From CAKRJP01 sp963658085 (lineage in GTDB: Bacteria; Bacillota; Clostridia; Lachnospirales; Lachnospiraceae): a DNA stretch of 64,000 nucleotides. The DNA lies in NCBI GenBank assembly GCA_963658085.1, contig CAVKOU010000008.1, forward strand, positions 16,731-80,730. Direction: 5' to 3'. How positions within the stretch are numbered: position 1 is the stretch's first letter; every line of letters starts with the position of its first letter. Both the position numbers and the translations under genes were made by a program. Below the pieces are notes generated by a model. That model saw nothing but the letters and a program-made list of their open reading frames with translations. It was not told the DNA's origin and did no database searches. Positions 40,369 through 49,055 of the stretch are shown here, piece by piece.

Positions 40369-41667
40369 ATGGTGAACAGTATCAAATATTATTTAGTTGA
40401 TAGCGAAAATGTAAACGACAATTGGTTGATGCTACTGGATCTGGCAAACGAAGAGGATGAGATTGTTATCTTCTACACCAAGAATTCCCCTCACATGTCC
40501 TACATGTCAGTGGTGAAGCTTCTTGGCAATACTACCCGAAAGATTACTTTCGAGGAATGCTACGAAGGCAACAATGCCTTGGATTTCCAATTGATTTCCT
40601 ATATGGGATATCTTATGAACGAGGATTCCAGGGAAAATGGCACTGAATTTGTAGTCATGAGCAATGACACCGGTTTTGATGCCGCCGTGAAATTTTGGAA
40701 AAAGAAAGGCTTTGCGGTTCGGAGAGTGAATGTAAATTTCTGTAAGATTGCATTGCACAAGCACAAAACTACGGAGTCGGAAACACCTGTCGTCCCAGAA
40801 CATGAAGCTGCGAAAGAGACAGCTCCTGTTGTCCCAGAATACGAAGCTGCGAAAGAGACAGCTCCTGTTATCGCAGAACACGAAACAGCGAAAGAGCAAG
40901 CTCTTGTTGCAGAAGTTTCCGCAGATTCTACCGCAGTAAGTTGCCTTCCTGAGTTTGCTGAGACAGAAGGAACTCCTTCTGAGGATTCCAAGGAAATCTC
41001 TTATCTTCCTGAGTTTATAGAATCAAAGGAACAACCTTCGGAGGAACCAACGCGCTCGGAAGAACCAGAGGTTCCTGTAACTTCTGTAGCTCCTGTAGCT
41101 CTCGAAACTCCTGTAGCTCCTGCAGTTACGGAAAGCAAAACAACCACAGAAGCCTCTGAAGAATTTAAACAAATTACATTTCTTCCTGAATTTGTGGAAA
41201 CCGAAGAAGATTCTTTAGAAGACTTCAAAGAAAGCACCCACCTTCCTGAATTTTCCGAGACCAAGGAGGAATCTTCCCCCTACGCTTTTGACAAACAGGA
41301 AGTGGATGAAATCATCAATTGTATTACAAAGGACTCTTTAGAGTCCCTCCACGAAACCTTGGTTCACATTTATGGTCGGGACCAGGGTCAGAAGATTTAT
41401 AAGACCATTAAATCCAACGCTTATCCTTATAAGCAGACAATTTACTCCCGCAAGGAAAAAGTAACTCATATCACTGATATAATCTTTTTACACAGTGACC
41501 TTGAAAATCCTGGGGATTTTGTTGATTTCCTGGAGAAAAACAAAAATAAGACCAAGAATTTAAATGGGATTCGATCTGCCATTAACAAGACTTATGGTTC
41601 CGCTAATGGCATCAAGTACTATAGTTTATTCAAACCGTATTTCAAGATTATATCAGCTATGAAATAA
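40369..41667 (+). CDS. PIN/NYN-like domain protein with repeat linker
   Basis: A 432-residue protein. Residues 1-130 look like a PIN/NYN nuclease fold: YYLVDSENVNDNW (Asp11, Glu13), ALDFQL (Asp72) and VMSNDTGFDAAVKFW (Asp100, Asp104) could form the acidic metal site. Residues about 137-300 are low-complexity: three 13-residue units around VVPEHEAAKETAP and four LPEF-containing units of about 20 residues. Residues 305-432 form a conserved-looking basic domain with HIYGRDQGQKIYKTIKS. No Shine-Dalgarno precedes the ATG, and a GTG at 40372 is an alternative. I do not recognise the family; RNA cleavage is inference. Confidence 0.7.
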   Translation: MVNSIKYYLVDSENVNDNWLMLLDLANEEDEIVIFYTKNSPHMSYMSVVKLLGNTTRKITFEECYEGNNALDFQLISYMGYLMNEDSRENGTEFVVMSNDTGFDAAVKFWKKKGFAVRRVNVNFCKIALHKHKTTESETPVVPEHEAAKETAPVVPEYEAAKETAPVIAEHETAKEQALVAEVSADSTAVSCLPEFAETEGTPSEDSKEISYLPEFIESKEQPSEEPTRSEEPEVPVTSVAPVALETPVAPAVTESKTTTEASEEFKQITFLPEFVETEEDSLEDFKESTHLPEFSETKEESSPYAFDKQEVDEIINCITKDSLESLHETLVHIYGRDQGQKIYKTIKSNAYPYKQTIYSRKEKVTHITDIIFLHSDLENPGDFVDFLEKNKNKTKNLNGIRSAINKTYGSANGIKYYSLFKPYFKIISAMK

Positions 41668-41695
41668 TGATGGAAAGGTCGTCCGGATAGCAAAT

Positions 41696-41746
41696 GCCAC
41701 CGAGGACTCTGAGAAACATCTCTCAGGTCCCCCGGTGGCTTTTTTG
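41696..41746 (+). terminator. terminator of the PIN/NYN-like gene
   Basis: GCCACCG ... TCTGAGA and TCTCTCAG ... CCGGTGGC pair, followed by TTTTTTG. Confidence 0.95.
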
Positions 41747-41860
41747 TTCCTAATTAAATCCAATACTTCTTCTTTGCAAAGACTTTACACGGAGGCAATT
41801 ATGTTATAATAACTTCACGAATGTTTCTCGTGATTTTGGAAATCTATATGGGAGGTTACT

Positions 41861-42334
41861 ATGAAAAAATTATTATTTGTTGATGTAGACGGTACTCTCA
41901 GCAGTCCTTGCTACAAAGTAGATGAAAAATTTCAGATTGGGATGTCTGGCGAACAATGGGAAGAATATTGCAAGGTCCACGGCGAAGACACCTATGAGTA
42001 TTGCAGACCGGTGCCGGTCGTCAAAGAGTATATTGAAGCTGCAAAAGCGGATGGAGCTATGCTATTTGTTCTTACTACCACCTGTTCTCAGGATGAGATT
42101 AAGGCTAAGCGCAAGTTTGTAAATCAGCACTATGCCGGACTTTTTGAGGAAGTGATTGGTGTGGAACACGATAATCAAAAGGTCGACTATATTTTGGAGA
42201 AGGCACAGGAGCTTGGAGTAGCCGCAGTAAACTGTGAACTCATCGAAGATACCTATAATATTTTGTTACAGGCTATCACTACAGGTATCCGGTGCACCCA
42301 CCTAAGTACCATCCTCACAGGAATCAATCAATAA
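41861..42334 (+). CDS. small HAD-like hydrolase
   Basis: A 157-residue protein with motif I FVDVDGTLSSP at the N-terminus and a second HAD-like segment FVLTTTCSQDEIKAK. The C-terminus has QKVDYILEKAQELGV, then ELIEDTYNILLQAI, which could supply the acidic motif IV. It is short for the family with a reduced cap. The start ATG at 41861 follows GGGAGGTTACT. The substrate is unknown. Confidence 0.75.
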   Translation: MKKLLFVDVDGTLSSPCYKVDEKFQIGMSGEQWEEYCKVHGEDTYEYCRPVPVVKEYIEAAKADGAMLFVLTTTCSQDEIKAKRKFVNQHYAGLFEEVIGVEHDNQKVDYILEKAQELGVAAVNCELIEDTYNILLQAITTGIRCTHLSTILTGINQ

Positions 42335-42435
42335 CTAAATAAGCTGATATGTATCTATTCCGTACCATGAAAAACTGCATTCTGCGAATGGTGTCCAATC
42401 ATCACAACAATATTTATATGAAAATACAAATCAAT

Positions 42436-42480
42436 AACCCATACGTGGCAAGTTTAGGTTGCCACATATGGGTTCTTTTT
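42436..42480 (+). terminator. terminator of the small HAD gene
   Basis: AACCCATACGTGGCAA and TTGCCACATATGGGTT pair, followed by CTTTTTAG. Confidence 0.92.
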
Positions 42481-42527
42481 AGAAAACGCATTTCTCTAAT
42501 CTATAGAAATAATCTATAGAAATTTCA

Positions 42528-44555
42528 TTACGAAAGTTCATCTGGTTTGTCGACGGAATGATCGGAGAAACTGTCTCCTGTGGTCGCTCCAGATAAATCT
42601 GCTGTCTTGCTATACTTTTCTACCGTAATAGTATACTGACTATCACCTTCTACATAGACGGTTCCGTCAGTTCCTTTAATAGTAACGGTTTTGCCATCTG
42701 TATCCTGAATGGTTCCCTCACTCTGAAGACTTGTAAGGGTACTGTCTCCTGTTACGATCCAGGTAGAGTCAGAATCAATGTAAAGATTTGCAGCGCCATC
42801 TCCCCCGTCTCCCGCATAGGTTTCATCATCTACAAAGGCACCGGTGATTACACTTCCGTTGGTAAGGTAAAAGTCCAGGTTACTGATGCTGTCGTAAATC
42901 ACATCCCCTTCCATGGTCTGACTGGAAGTTGTGAAATTACAATCTGCTCCGTTAGATCCGCTGCTTCCCCATCCTCTCTGGTTATTATTTCCTGTACATC
43001 TGAGGAAAAATTCAGAATCTGATGCATTGGTAATGTCTACATCTGAAAGATAGAAGGTAGACTGTGTATTGGTAGTATAAAACTGGCCGCCATTTTTTGC
43101 AGTAAGGCTTCCGCCTGTCATCTGGAAGGTTCCCTCACCTTCTTCCGAATCTCCGGACATACTTTGATATAAAATTACATTCCAAGTACAATCATTCTGA
43201 TCATCATCGGCCATATTTCCTGTTAAGTCACAATTATATAAACGGAGATTATTCTTTCCTTCCAGACAAATACCTTCGGAATTTTCTGCCGTCAAAGTCG
43301 CATCACTTACCGAAATATCTGCAGTTGTATAAACCGCAGGTGATCCCGTTCCTGTAGAAGTATAGGTTCCCCCATCTACTACCATAGTACCGCCACCTCT
43401 GTCACTTCGAATAGCTGCAGAAGACTCTCCCGCTGTGGTGACATCAAGATCCCAGGCATAGAGAGTTCCTCCACCTGCTACGTGAATTCCACCGGAAGTA
43501 TCTGCGCTGGTTTTAATCGTAGAATCAGAAGCATATACTACACCATCTCCGTAGGCAAAAAGTCCTGCACCTCCGTTGGCATCAGTCGTGAAATTTCCAC
43601 CTTTTACATAAGAAGTTCCGTCGGTGGTAAGAAGGGCAGCTCCCACCCCGTAAAAGCTGGAATTGTCTCCTCCTGTACTGTCTTTCGAAGTACGGGTTGC
43701 CTCGATATTATCAAAAGTCACCTTTGCTCCACTGCTTACCAAGATCGCATTTTCATCGGTTCCTGTTGAATCATAGGATTCACCGGAAACCTCACTGTCC
43801 TCTGTAAATTCCTTCAAAGCCGTATAATCTGTTACTCCTTCAGAACTCCCGGAACTTTCTCCCACAACCACAGAGGTAATATTTCCATTCTCGTCCACTT
43901 TTACAGTCAGGTTGTCTCCCTCTTTAATATCACTCAATTTTATAGTATTATCATCAGAATCCTTAAGAACAGAGGTATCCTTCAGTACGATTTCAAAAGT
44001 AAGACCAGAGGAATCTCCCCCTTGGTCTCCGGATGGCTGTTGTCCTCCCGCGTCTCCTGATGGTTGGTCTCCGGATGGCTGCTCTCCCGAATTTCCCGAC
44101 GGCTTCTCCATGGCATCTTCTGAATCCGAAGATGACTGATCTGCTGAATCTGTGCTACTGTCTGTATCGGTTTTTGTATCGTCTGTAGTTGATTTAGAAT
44201 CGTCAGTGGTTGACTTTGTATCATCAGTTGATGCGCTATCTCCATCCGGCTTTTCCGGTGGTGTCTGTCCATCGGTACTTCCCTGATCTCCACCATTTCC
44301 ACTTGGTGCCTCTCCACTCGGGGCCTCACCGCTTGGGGCATTTCCATCTTGTGCCTGGCCACCACCCATGCCTCCACCCATTCCGGTGTTAGCGGATATG
44401 GTAATGGTATCTCCGTCCACGGAAGATACAGTACCGGAGAGGGTGCTGTCAGATACTACTACACTATTACTGCTTGTTGCGCTACAACCTGTAAGAATAA
44501 CGGCAGAGGTTAATCCTCCGCAAAATAATGCTTTCCATAATTTTTTATTTCTCAT
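42528..44555 (-). CDS. beta-helix/adhesin-like lipoprotein with repeat linker
   Basis: A 675-residue surface protein. The ATG at 44555 has AAAGGAGC upstream. The signal peptide ends in a lipobox LTGC. Then comes a Gly/Met-rich patch (MGGGMGGG), a low-complexity linker (about 70-185; GEAPSGEAPSG and STTDDSKSTTDD units), and short OB-like strands. From about residue 265 to 640 there are repeats of parallel beta-helix type, e.g. GASAKV-like ILVSSGAKVTFDNIE, TYVKGGNFTTDANGGAG, TMVVDGGTYTSTGTGSPAVY. It is probably an extracellular carbohydrate-binding or adhesin protein. It may also bind metal at the Asp-rich parts. Confidence 0.78.
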   Translation of the reverse strand: MRNKKLWKALFCGGLTSAVILTGCSATSSNSVVVSDSTLSGTVSSVDGDTITISANTGMGGGMGGGQAQDGNAPSGEAPSGEAPSGNGGDQGSTDGQTPPEKPDGDSASTDDTKSTTDDSKSTTDDTKTDTDSSTDSADQSSSDSEDAMEKPSGNSGEQPSGDQPSGDAGGQQPSGDQGGDSSGLTFEIVLKDTSVLKDSDDNTIKLSDIKEGDNLTVKVDENGNITSVVVGESSGSSEGVTDYTALKEFTEDSEVSGESYDSTGTDENAILVSSGAKVTFDNIEATRTSKDSTGGDNSSFYGVGAALLTTDGTSYVKGGNFTTDANGGAGLFAYGDGVVYASDSTIKTSADTSGGIHVAGGGTLYAWDLDVTTAGESSAAIRSDRGGGTMVVDGGTYTSTGTGSPAVYTTADISVSDATLTAENSEGICLEGKNNLRLYNCDLTGNMADDDQNDCTWNVILYQSMSGDSEEGEGTFQMTGGSLTAKNGGQFYTTNTQSTFYLSDVDITNASDSEFFLRCTGNNNQRGWGSSGSNGADCNFTTSSQTMEGDVIYDSISNLDFYLTNGSVITGAFVDDETYAGDGGDGAANLYIDSDSTWIVTGDSTLTSLQSEGTIQDTDGKTVTIKGTDGTVYVEGDSQYTITVEKYSKTADLSGATTGDSFSDHSVDKPDELS

Positions 44556-44699
44556 AAAATAAGCTCCTTTCATTGCCTACATTCCCAAGGCGTTTACCAA
44601 AGGAACAATAACAACTTACAGGAGCTAGTATAGCCAAGGTTTGTGATTGACTCGTGATTAGGATTTGAAAAATTTGTGAAAACAAATCATTAAGAAACC

Positions 44700-45251
44700 T
44701 TATGCATCAATTGTCAATGAGTGGTAGATTTCTCCATCCAGATCTTTCCAGAGAAAGGTATCTCCCTCTAAGATCATATACCCATGAGCACTGTCTTCTT
44801 TTGGAATAGAAACGGAACCAGGGTTTAAATAAAGGTTCTCCTGCCCAAAGATTTCCCAGGCCGGCACGTGGGTATGGCCATGCAATAAAATATCTCCAGG
44901 CATCAGCGGTGGACATTTACTTATATTATAATTGTGTCCGTGAGTGGCATATACCAGATGATCTCTCACTGTAAGGATGGCATAATCTGCCAGAATCGGA
45001 AATTCCAATACCATCTGATCCACTTCTGTATCGCAATTTCCCCGAACACAAAGAATCTTGTCCTTCATAGGATTTAACATAGCGATCACGTCCTTTGGGG
45101 CATATTCCTTGGGAAGATCATTTCTTGGACCGTGATACAAAACATCTCCAAGAAGCATTAAGCGGTCTGCTTTTTCTTTTTGAAACATATTTAACAACTG
45201 TCTGCAATAATAGGCAGATCCATGAATATCTGAAGCTATCATTATCTTCAT
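44700..45251 (-). CDS. yfcE: phosphodiesterase YfcE
   Basis: A 183-residue metallophosphodiesterase very close to E. coli YfcE in motif order and length: IASDIHGSAYYC, LLGDVLYHGPRNDLP, CVRGNCDTEVDQMVLEFP, ATHGHNYNIS, LLHGHTHVPA and NPGSVSIPK. Metal-binding Asp, His and Asn are all present. YfcE hydrolyses bis-pNPP with Mn2+; the physiological substrate is unknown. The ATG at 45251 has AGGAGA six bases upstream. Confidence 0.92.
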   Translation of the reverse strand: MKIMIASDIHGSAYYCRQLLNMFQKEKADRLMLLGDVLYHGPRNDLPKEYAPKDVIAMLNPMKDKILCVRGNCDTEVDQMVLEFPILADYAILTVRDHLVYATHGHNYNISKCPPLMPGDILLHGHTHVPAWEIFGQENLYLNPGSVSIPKEDSAHGYMILEGDTFLWKDLDGEIYHSLTIDA

Positions 45252-45367
45252 AAGCATTCTCCTACTTTCGTCATAATCTACTTAATCTACTCATCCATAA
45301 TAGCACACTACGAACTTTTAAACATCAAAAAAGAAGCGCCAGACTCCACATTTATAGTTCTGAACCG

Positions 45368-46678
45368 TTACAAAATATCAATATATTCTCCAGCTAACGC
45401 CTTGTTCATGCTTCTTACCGCACAGAACTTTCCGCACATACTGCAGGTATCGCTGTGATCATCTTCCGGTTTTCTGCTGTCACGGATAGCTTTTGCAGTT
45501 TCCGGATCCAAGGCACAGGCATACTGGGCATCCCAATCTAATACTCTGCGGGCGTCTGCCATTTTATCATCTATGTCTCTGGCTCCCGGAACCCCCTTTG
45601 CAATATCGGCCGCATGAGCAGCGATTTTTGATGCTATGATTCCCTGCTTTGTATCTTCTACATTCGGAAGTGCCAAATGCTCTGCAGGAGTTACATAGCA
45701 AAGGAAGGCAGCACCACTCATGGCAGCAACAGCGCCTCCGATGGCAGCAGTAATGTGATCATATCCAGGAGCAATATCTGTAACCAAAGGTCCCAGTACG
45801 TAGAATGGTGCTCCCATACAGATACTCTGCTGTACCTTCATATTTGCAGCAACCTGATCTAGCGGAACATGTCCGGGGCCTTCCACCATTACCTGCACAT
45901 TGTGCTCCCAGGCGCGTTTTGTCAGCTCACCCAGACGGACAAGCTCCTCAATCTGGCACACATCGGTAGCATCTGCAAGACATCCCGGACGACAGGCATC
46001 TCCCAGTGAAATAGTCACATCATACTCTTCACAAATATCAAGAATTTCATCATAGTATTCATAGAATGGATTTTCCTCTCCTGTCATACACATCCATGCA
46101 AATACCAAACTTCCACCACGACTTACGATGTTCATTTTACGCTTATGTTTTTTGATCTGTTCGATGGTTTTACGTGTGATTCCACAGTGCAGCGTAACAA
46201 AATCAACGCCGTCCTCCGCATGCATACGGATTACATCGATAAAATCTTTGGCAGTTAAAGTTGCAAGATCCCTTTGATAATGAATGACACTGTCATAAAC
46301 CGGAACAGTACCGATCATAACCGGACATTCCCTGGTAAGCTTTTGCCGGAAAGGCTGTGTATTTCCATGACTGGAAAGATCCATAATGGCCTCCGCACCA
46401 AGTTCTACAGCACTCATGACTTTTTTCATTTCAATGTCATAATCCTTACAATCCCTGGAAACCCCCAGATTTACGTTGATTTTTGTACGGAGCATACTTC
46501 CAACACCTTCTGCACTTAAGCAAGTGTGGTTTTTGTTGGCACAAATTGCAACTTTTCCTTCAGCCACCAGCGTCATTAATTTGCTTACTTCCATATGCTC
46601 TTTTTCTGCTACAAGTTTAATTTCCGGCGTAATAATTCCCTTTCTTGCCGCATCCATTTGAGTTGTATAATTTCTCAT
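45368..46678 (-). CDS. thiC: phosphomethylpyrimidine synthase ThiC
   Basis: A 436-residue radical SAM enzyme that converts AIR to HMP-phosphate, the pyrimidine of thiamine. The C-terminal cluster motif CSMCGKFC binds the 4Fe-4S. Other signatures: MDLSSHGNT, GVDFVTLHCGITRKT, SRGGSLVFAWM, EGPGHVPLDQV, and GPLVTDIAPGYDHITAAIGG (about 285-304). It is the shorter bacterial form (no long N-terminus). It follows thiW by 104 bp and is under the TPP riboswitch. Confidence 0.97.
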   Translation of the reverse strand: MRNYTTQMDAARKGIITPEIKLVAEKEHMEVSKLMTLVAEGKVAICANKNHTCLSAEGVGSMLRTKINVNLGVSRDCKDYDIEMKKVMSAVELGAEAIMDLSSHGNTQPFRQKLTRECPVMIGTVPVYDSVIHYQRDLATLTAKDFIDVIRMHAEDGVDFVTLHCGITRKTIEQIKKHKRKMNIVSRGGSLVFAWMCMTGEENPFYEYYDEILDICEEYDVTISLGDACRPGCLADATDVCQIEELVRLGELTKRAWEHNVQVMVEGPGHVPLDQVAANMKVQQSICMGAPFYVLGPLVTDIAPGYDHITAAIGGAVAAMSGAAFLCYVTPAEHLALPNVEDTKQGIIASKIAAHAADIAKGVPGARDIDDKMADARRVLDWDAQYACALDPETAKAIRDSRKPEDDHSDTCSMCGKFCAVRSMNKALAGEYIDIL

Positions 46679-46781
46679 GTTATTGTTCCTCCACTTTTTT
46701 ATGAAATAATATTTGTGTTAAAAGATCGTAACTATTCAGACTCCCCCTCGCAAAATCGCCTCTGAAAAGTTTTCTTTTTGC

Positions 46782-47282
46782 TCATGCAGCCTGAACCCCG
46801 ACTCCGCTTTTCTGTAAAACAGAAATCAAAACAAACGCAAGAATACTTCCTGCAACTGTTGAGATCAAGAATGGAATCACATAGACAAATAATCCTGCCG
46901 GGGCCGCTCCCATAAGAAACCGGGCAACCGGATAGGCGGCAAGGCCTCCAAGTAAACCTGTGCCAATGGCTTCCGCAAAGCAGGTCAAACTTAAAACCTT
47001 GCATTTTTTATAAACCAATCCGCAGCACAAAGCTCCCACCATGCTTCCAGGAAAAGCCATCAGGCTTCCAAGTCCCAGCAGATTACGAAGTAAGCTTGCA
47101 CAGAAAGCAATGCCCACGCCCCATCCCGGCCCCAGGGTAACAGCGGCGAGAATATTCACCATATGCTGAACCGGCGCGCATTTACTTCCGGCAACTGGAA
47201 TACTCAAAAAACTCCCCACCACAGCAAGGGCAGTAAGAACCCCTGCCAAAGCCAATTTCTTTGTCTTAATTGCTTCATTCAT
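46782..47282 (-). CDS. thiW: thiazole ECF transporter S component ThiW
   Basis: A 166-residue integral membrane protein with about five helices and the ThiW signature PVAGSKCAPVQHMVNILA, then LLGLGSLMAFPGSMVGALCCG (about 70-90). ThiW is the substrate-binding component for the thiamine precursor hydroxyethylthiazole and uses the shared ECF module. Next to thiC, it suggests the cell makes HMP but imports the thiazole. The ATG at 47282 follows AAGGAGACGAAAGTC. The 5' leader includes the assembly gap and the riboswitch. Confidence 0.92.
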   Translation of the reverse strand: MNEAIKTKKLALAGVLTALAVVGSFLSIPVAGSKCAPVQHMVNILAAVTLGPGWGVGIAFCASLLRNLLGLGSLMAFPGSMVGALCCGLVYKKCKVLSLTCFAEAIGTGLLGGLAAYPVARFLMGAAPAGLFVYVIPFLISTVAGSILAFVLISVLQKSGVGVQAA

Positions 47283-47372
47283 GACTTTCGTCTCCTTTCT
47301 TTTTGCAATTACCTATGCAGCATTTCATATTGTGCGAGGACATTCAAAATCAGCTTCGAAATTTGCTCATAA

Positions 47373-47405
47373 NNNNNNNNNNNNNNNNNNNNNNNNNNNN
47401 NNNNN
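47373..47405. other. assembly gap (33 N)
   Basis: Thirty-three undetermined bases lie in the thiW leader between the riboswitch terminator and the gene. Apart from this, 47283-47652 contains only the leader and riboswitch. Confidence 1.
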
Positions 47406-47429
47406 AGATTCTACCAACCATTCGATATA

Positions 47430-47465
47430 GATATAAAAGAAAAAGAGATGCGAGGGCATCTCTTT
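47430..47465 (-). terminator. riboswitch expression platform (intrinsic terminator)
   Basis: AAAGAGATGC and GCATCTCTTT pair on the minus strand with a 4-base loop, followed by TTTCTTTTAT. It lies 15 bases after the TPP aptamer, so it should end transcription when TPP is bound. Confidence 0.85.
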
Positions 47466-47480
47466 CAATTACATGATATA

Positions 47481-47570
47481 CATTCCCTCCGTTGGCATTA
47501 TCCAAATCAGGTTTCTATGGGTCGAAACGGAATCACGTTTCCTCTCAGCCGGTTTTCACCAGCTCCCCGT
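47481..47570 (-). promoter_or_regulatory. TPP riboswitch (THI element)
   Basis: On the minus strand the conserved core reads GGGGAGC, GGCTGAGAGG, GACCC, ACCTGATTTGGATAATGCC and GGAGGGAA, in THI-box order. It senses thiamine pyrophosphate and controls thiW and thiC. Confidence 0.96.
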
Positions 47571-47652
47571 TTACAATATTCAATTGCTGTCTAGTGTCAT
47601 TATGCATCTGCGCACGTAAAAAAGCAAGAACTTTTCTATCATCCCATAACAA

Positions 47653-49053
47653 TCAAGCTTGCGTTTGTTTCTCCAAGAGAACACAGGCCTCTGTATGTAC
47701 GCTCATCGGAAATTGATCTACAGTTCTTCCTCTCTTAAGCTCATATCCACGCTCCCTGAGAATCTTCAAATCTCTCGCCAAGGTAGCTGAATCACAACTG
47801 ACATAGACGATCCGATCCGGCTCCATGTCTGCCATAGTATGTAAAAGTGTTTCCTCACATCCTTTTCTCGGAGGATCCACAACAATCACGTCTGCGTGGG
47901 CTCTTTCTCCCGAATGGGTTCTTTCATATTCCTCATAGTAAGCCGGAAGAATTTCTTCTGATTTTCCTACATAAAATTCGGCATTGGTAAATCCGTTGAT
48001 TTTGGCATTTTTCTTTGCATCCTCTATGGCCTGTGGAATGATCTCCACTCCATATACCTGCTTTGCTTTCTGAGCCAGGAACAAAGAAATGGTTCCGATT
48101 CCGCAGTAGAGATCCCATACGGTTTCGTCACCCTTTAAATCTGCATATTCCAAGGCCAGATTATACAACTTCTTAGTCTGTACCGGATTTACCTGATAAA
48201 AAGAAAGAGGGGAAATCTGATATTTTACTTCTCCGATATAATCCGTAATATATCCCTGCCCCCACAGAACCTTGTAGCTATCCCCCATAATGACGTTGTT
48301 TCGTTTGGTATTGGGGCTGATGCTGATACTGGTCATACCTGGGATGTCTCTTAAAATTTCTACCAACTCTCTGGTATTTGGAATCTGGCTTCCATTTATC
48401 ACGTAACAAACCATAATTTCTTTGGTGGTAAATCCATAACGGATCAGGGCATGGCGTATAAGCCCCTTCCCTGTAGCTTCATCGTAGGCCGGAATGTGAT
48501 TTCGCTTCATAAAATCCAGGGTGATCTCCAGAATTTTTTTATTCACTTCCACTCCCAGGGCACAATCGGTATTAGGAATGATATCATGGGTGCGGCCTGC
48601 GTAAAATCCTGTCACAACTTCCCCATTTTTGTCTGTACCAAAAGGAAACTGTGCCTTATTTCTATAGTGGAAAGGCTCCTCCATTCCCACCACCGGTTCC
48701 ATAACCTCATCCAGGTAGTCTGAAGGAAATCCTCCAATTCGCTCCAGGTTTCCCCGTACCTTTTGATCCTTAAAGGCAAGCTGTCTCTCATAGGACATCT
48801 CCTGAATCTGACATCCTCCACACTTCCTTGCATAGGGACAGACAGGTTCCACTCTGTCCTTAGACGGGGTAATAATCTGCATCAGACGGCCATATCCATA
48901 GTTCTTCTTAGCCTTAATGACCTTCGCCTCCACCCGGTCTCCAATGACAGCATCTTTGATAAAGAGGGTATATCCCTCTACTTTTCCAATTCCTTCACCG
49001 CCAACACCAATATCCGTAATGTCCACGGTTACCATGTCATTTTTCTTAAACAT
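47653..49053 (-). CDS. 23S rRNA (uracil-C5) methyltransferase, RlmD/TrmA family
   Basis: A 466-residue RumA/TrmA-type enzyme. A TRAM domain (about 1-60) is followed by the 4Fe-4S cysteines in CPYARKCGGCQI, and the SAM-dependent domain with VWDLYCGIGTISL, VDPPRKGCEE and the catalytic-Cys motif YVSCDSATLARDL. RlmD methylates U1939 of 23S rRNA; Gram-positive homologues can act at another uracil (RlmCD), so the exact site is not certain. It starts 2 bp after yhaM. Confidence 0.93.
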   Translation of the reverse strand: MFKKNDMVTVDITDIGVGGEGIGKVEGYTLFIKDAVIGDRVEAKVIKAKKNYGYGRLMQIITPSKDRVEPVCPYARKCGGCQIQEMSYERQLAFKDQKVRGNLERIGGFPSDYLDEVMEPVVGMEEPFHYRNKAQFPFGTDKNGEVVTGFYAGRTHDIIPNTDCALGVEVNKKILEITLDFMKRNHIPAYDEATGKGLIRHALIRYGFTTKEIMVCYVINGSQIPNTRELVEILRDIPGMTSISISPNTKRNNVIMGDSYKVLWGQGYITDYIGEVKYQISPLSFYQVNPVQTKKLYNLALEYADLKGDETVWDLYCGIGTISLFLAQKAKQVYGVEIIPQAIEDAKKNAKINGFTNAEFYVGKSEEILPAYYEEYERTHSGERAHADVIVVDPPRKGCEETLLHTMADMEPDRIVYVSCDSATLARDLKILRERGYELKRGRTVDQFPMSVHTEACVLLEKQTQA

Positions 49054-49055
49054 AC

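Noticed and set aside
42399..42560. plus-strand ORF starting ATGAAAAAC after the HAD gene
   Set aside because: No ribosome binding site, runs through the terminator, and overlaps the end of the lipoprotein gene.
42528..44555. several long reading frames opposite the beta-helix lipoprotein
   Set aside because: They are shadows of a biased, repeat-rich coding sequence and lack ribosome binding sites and known motifs.
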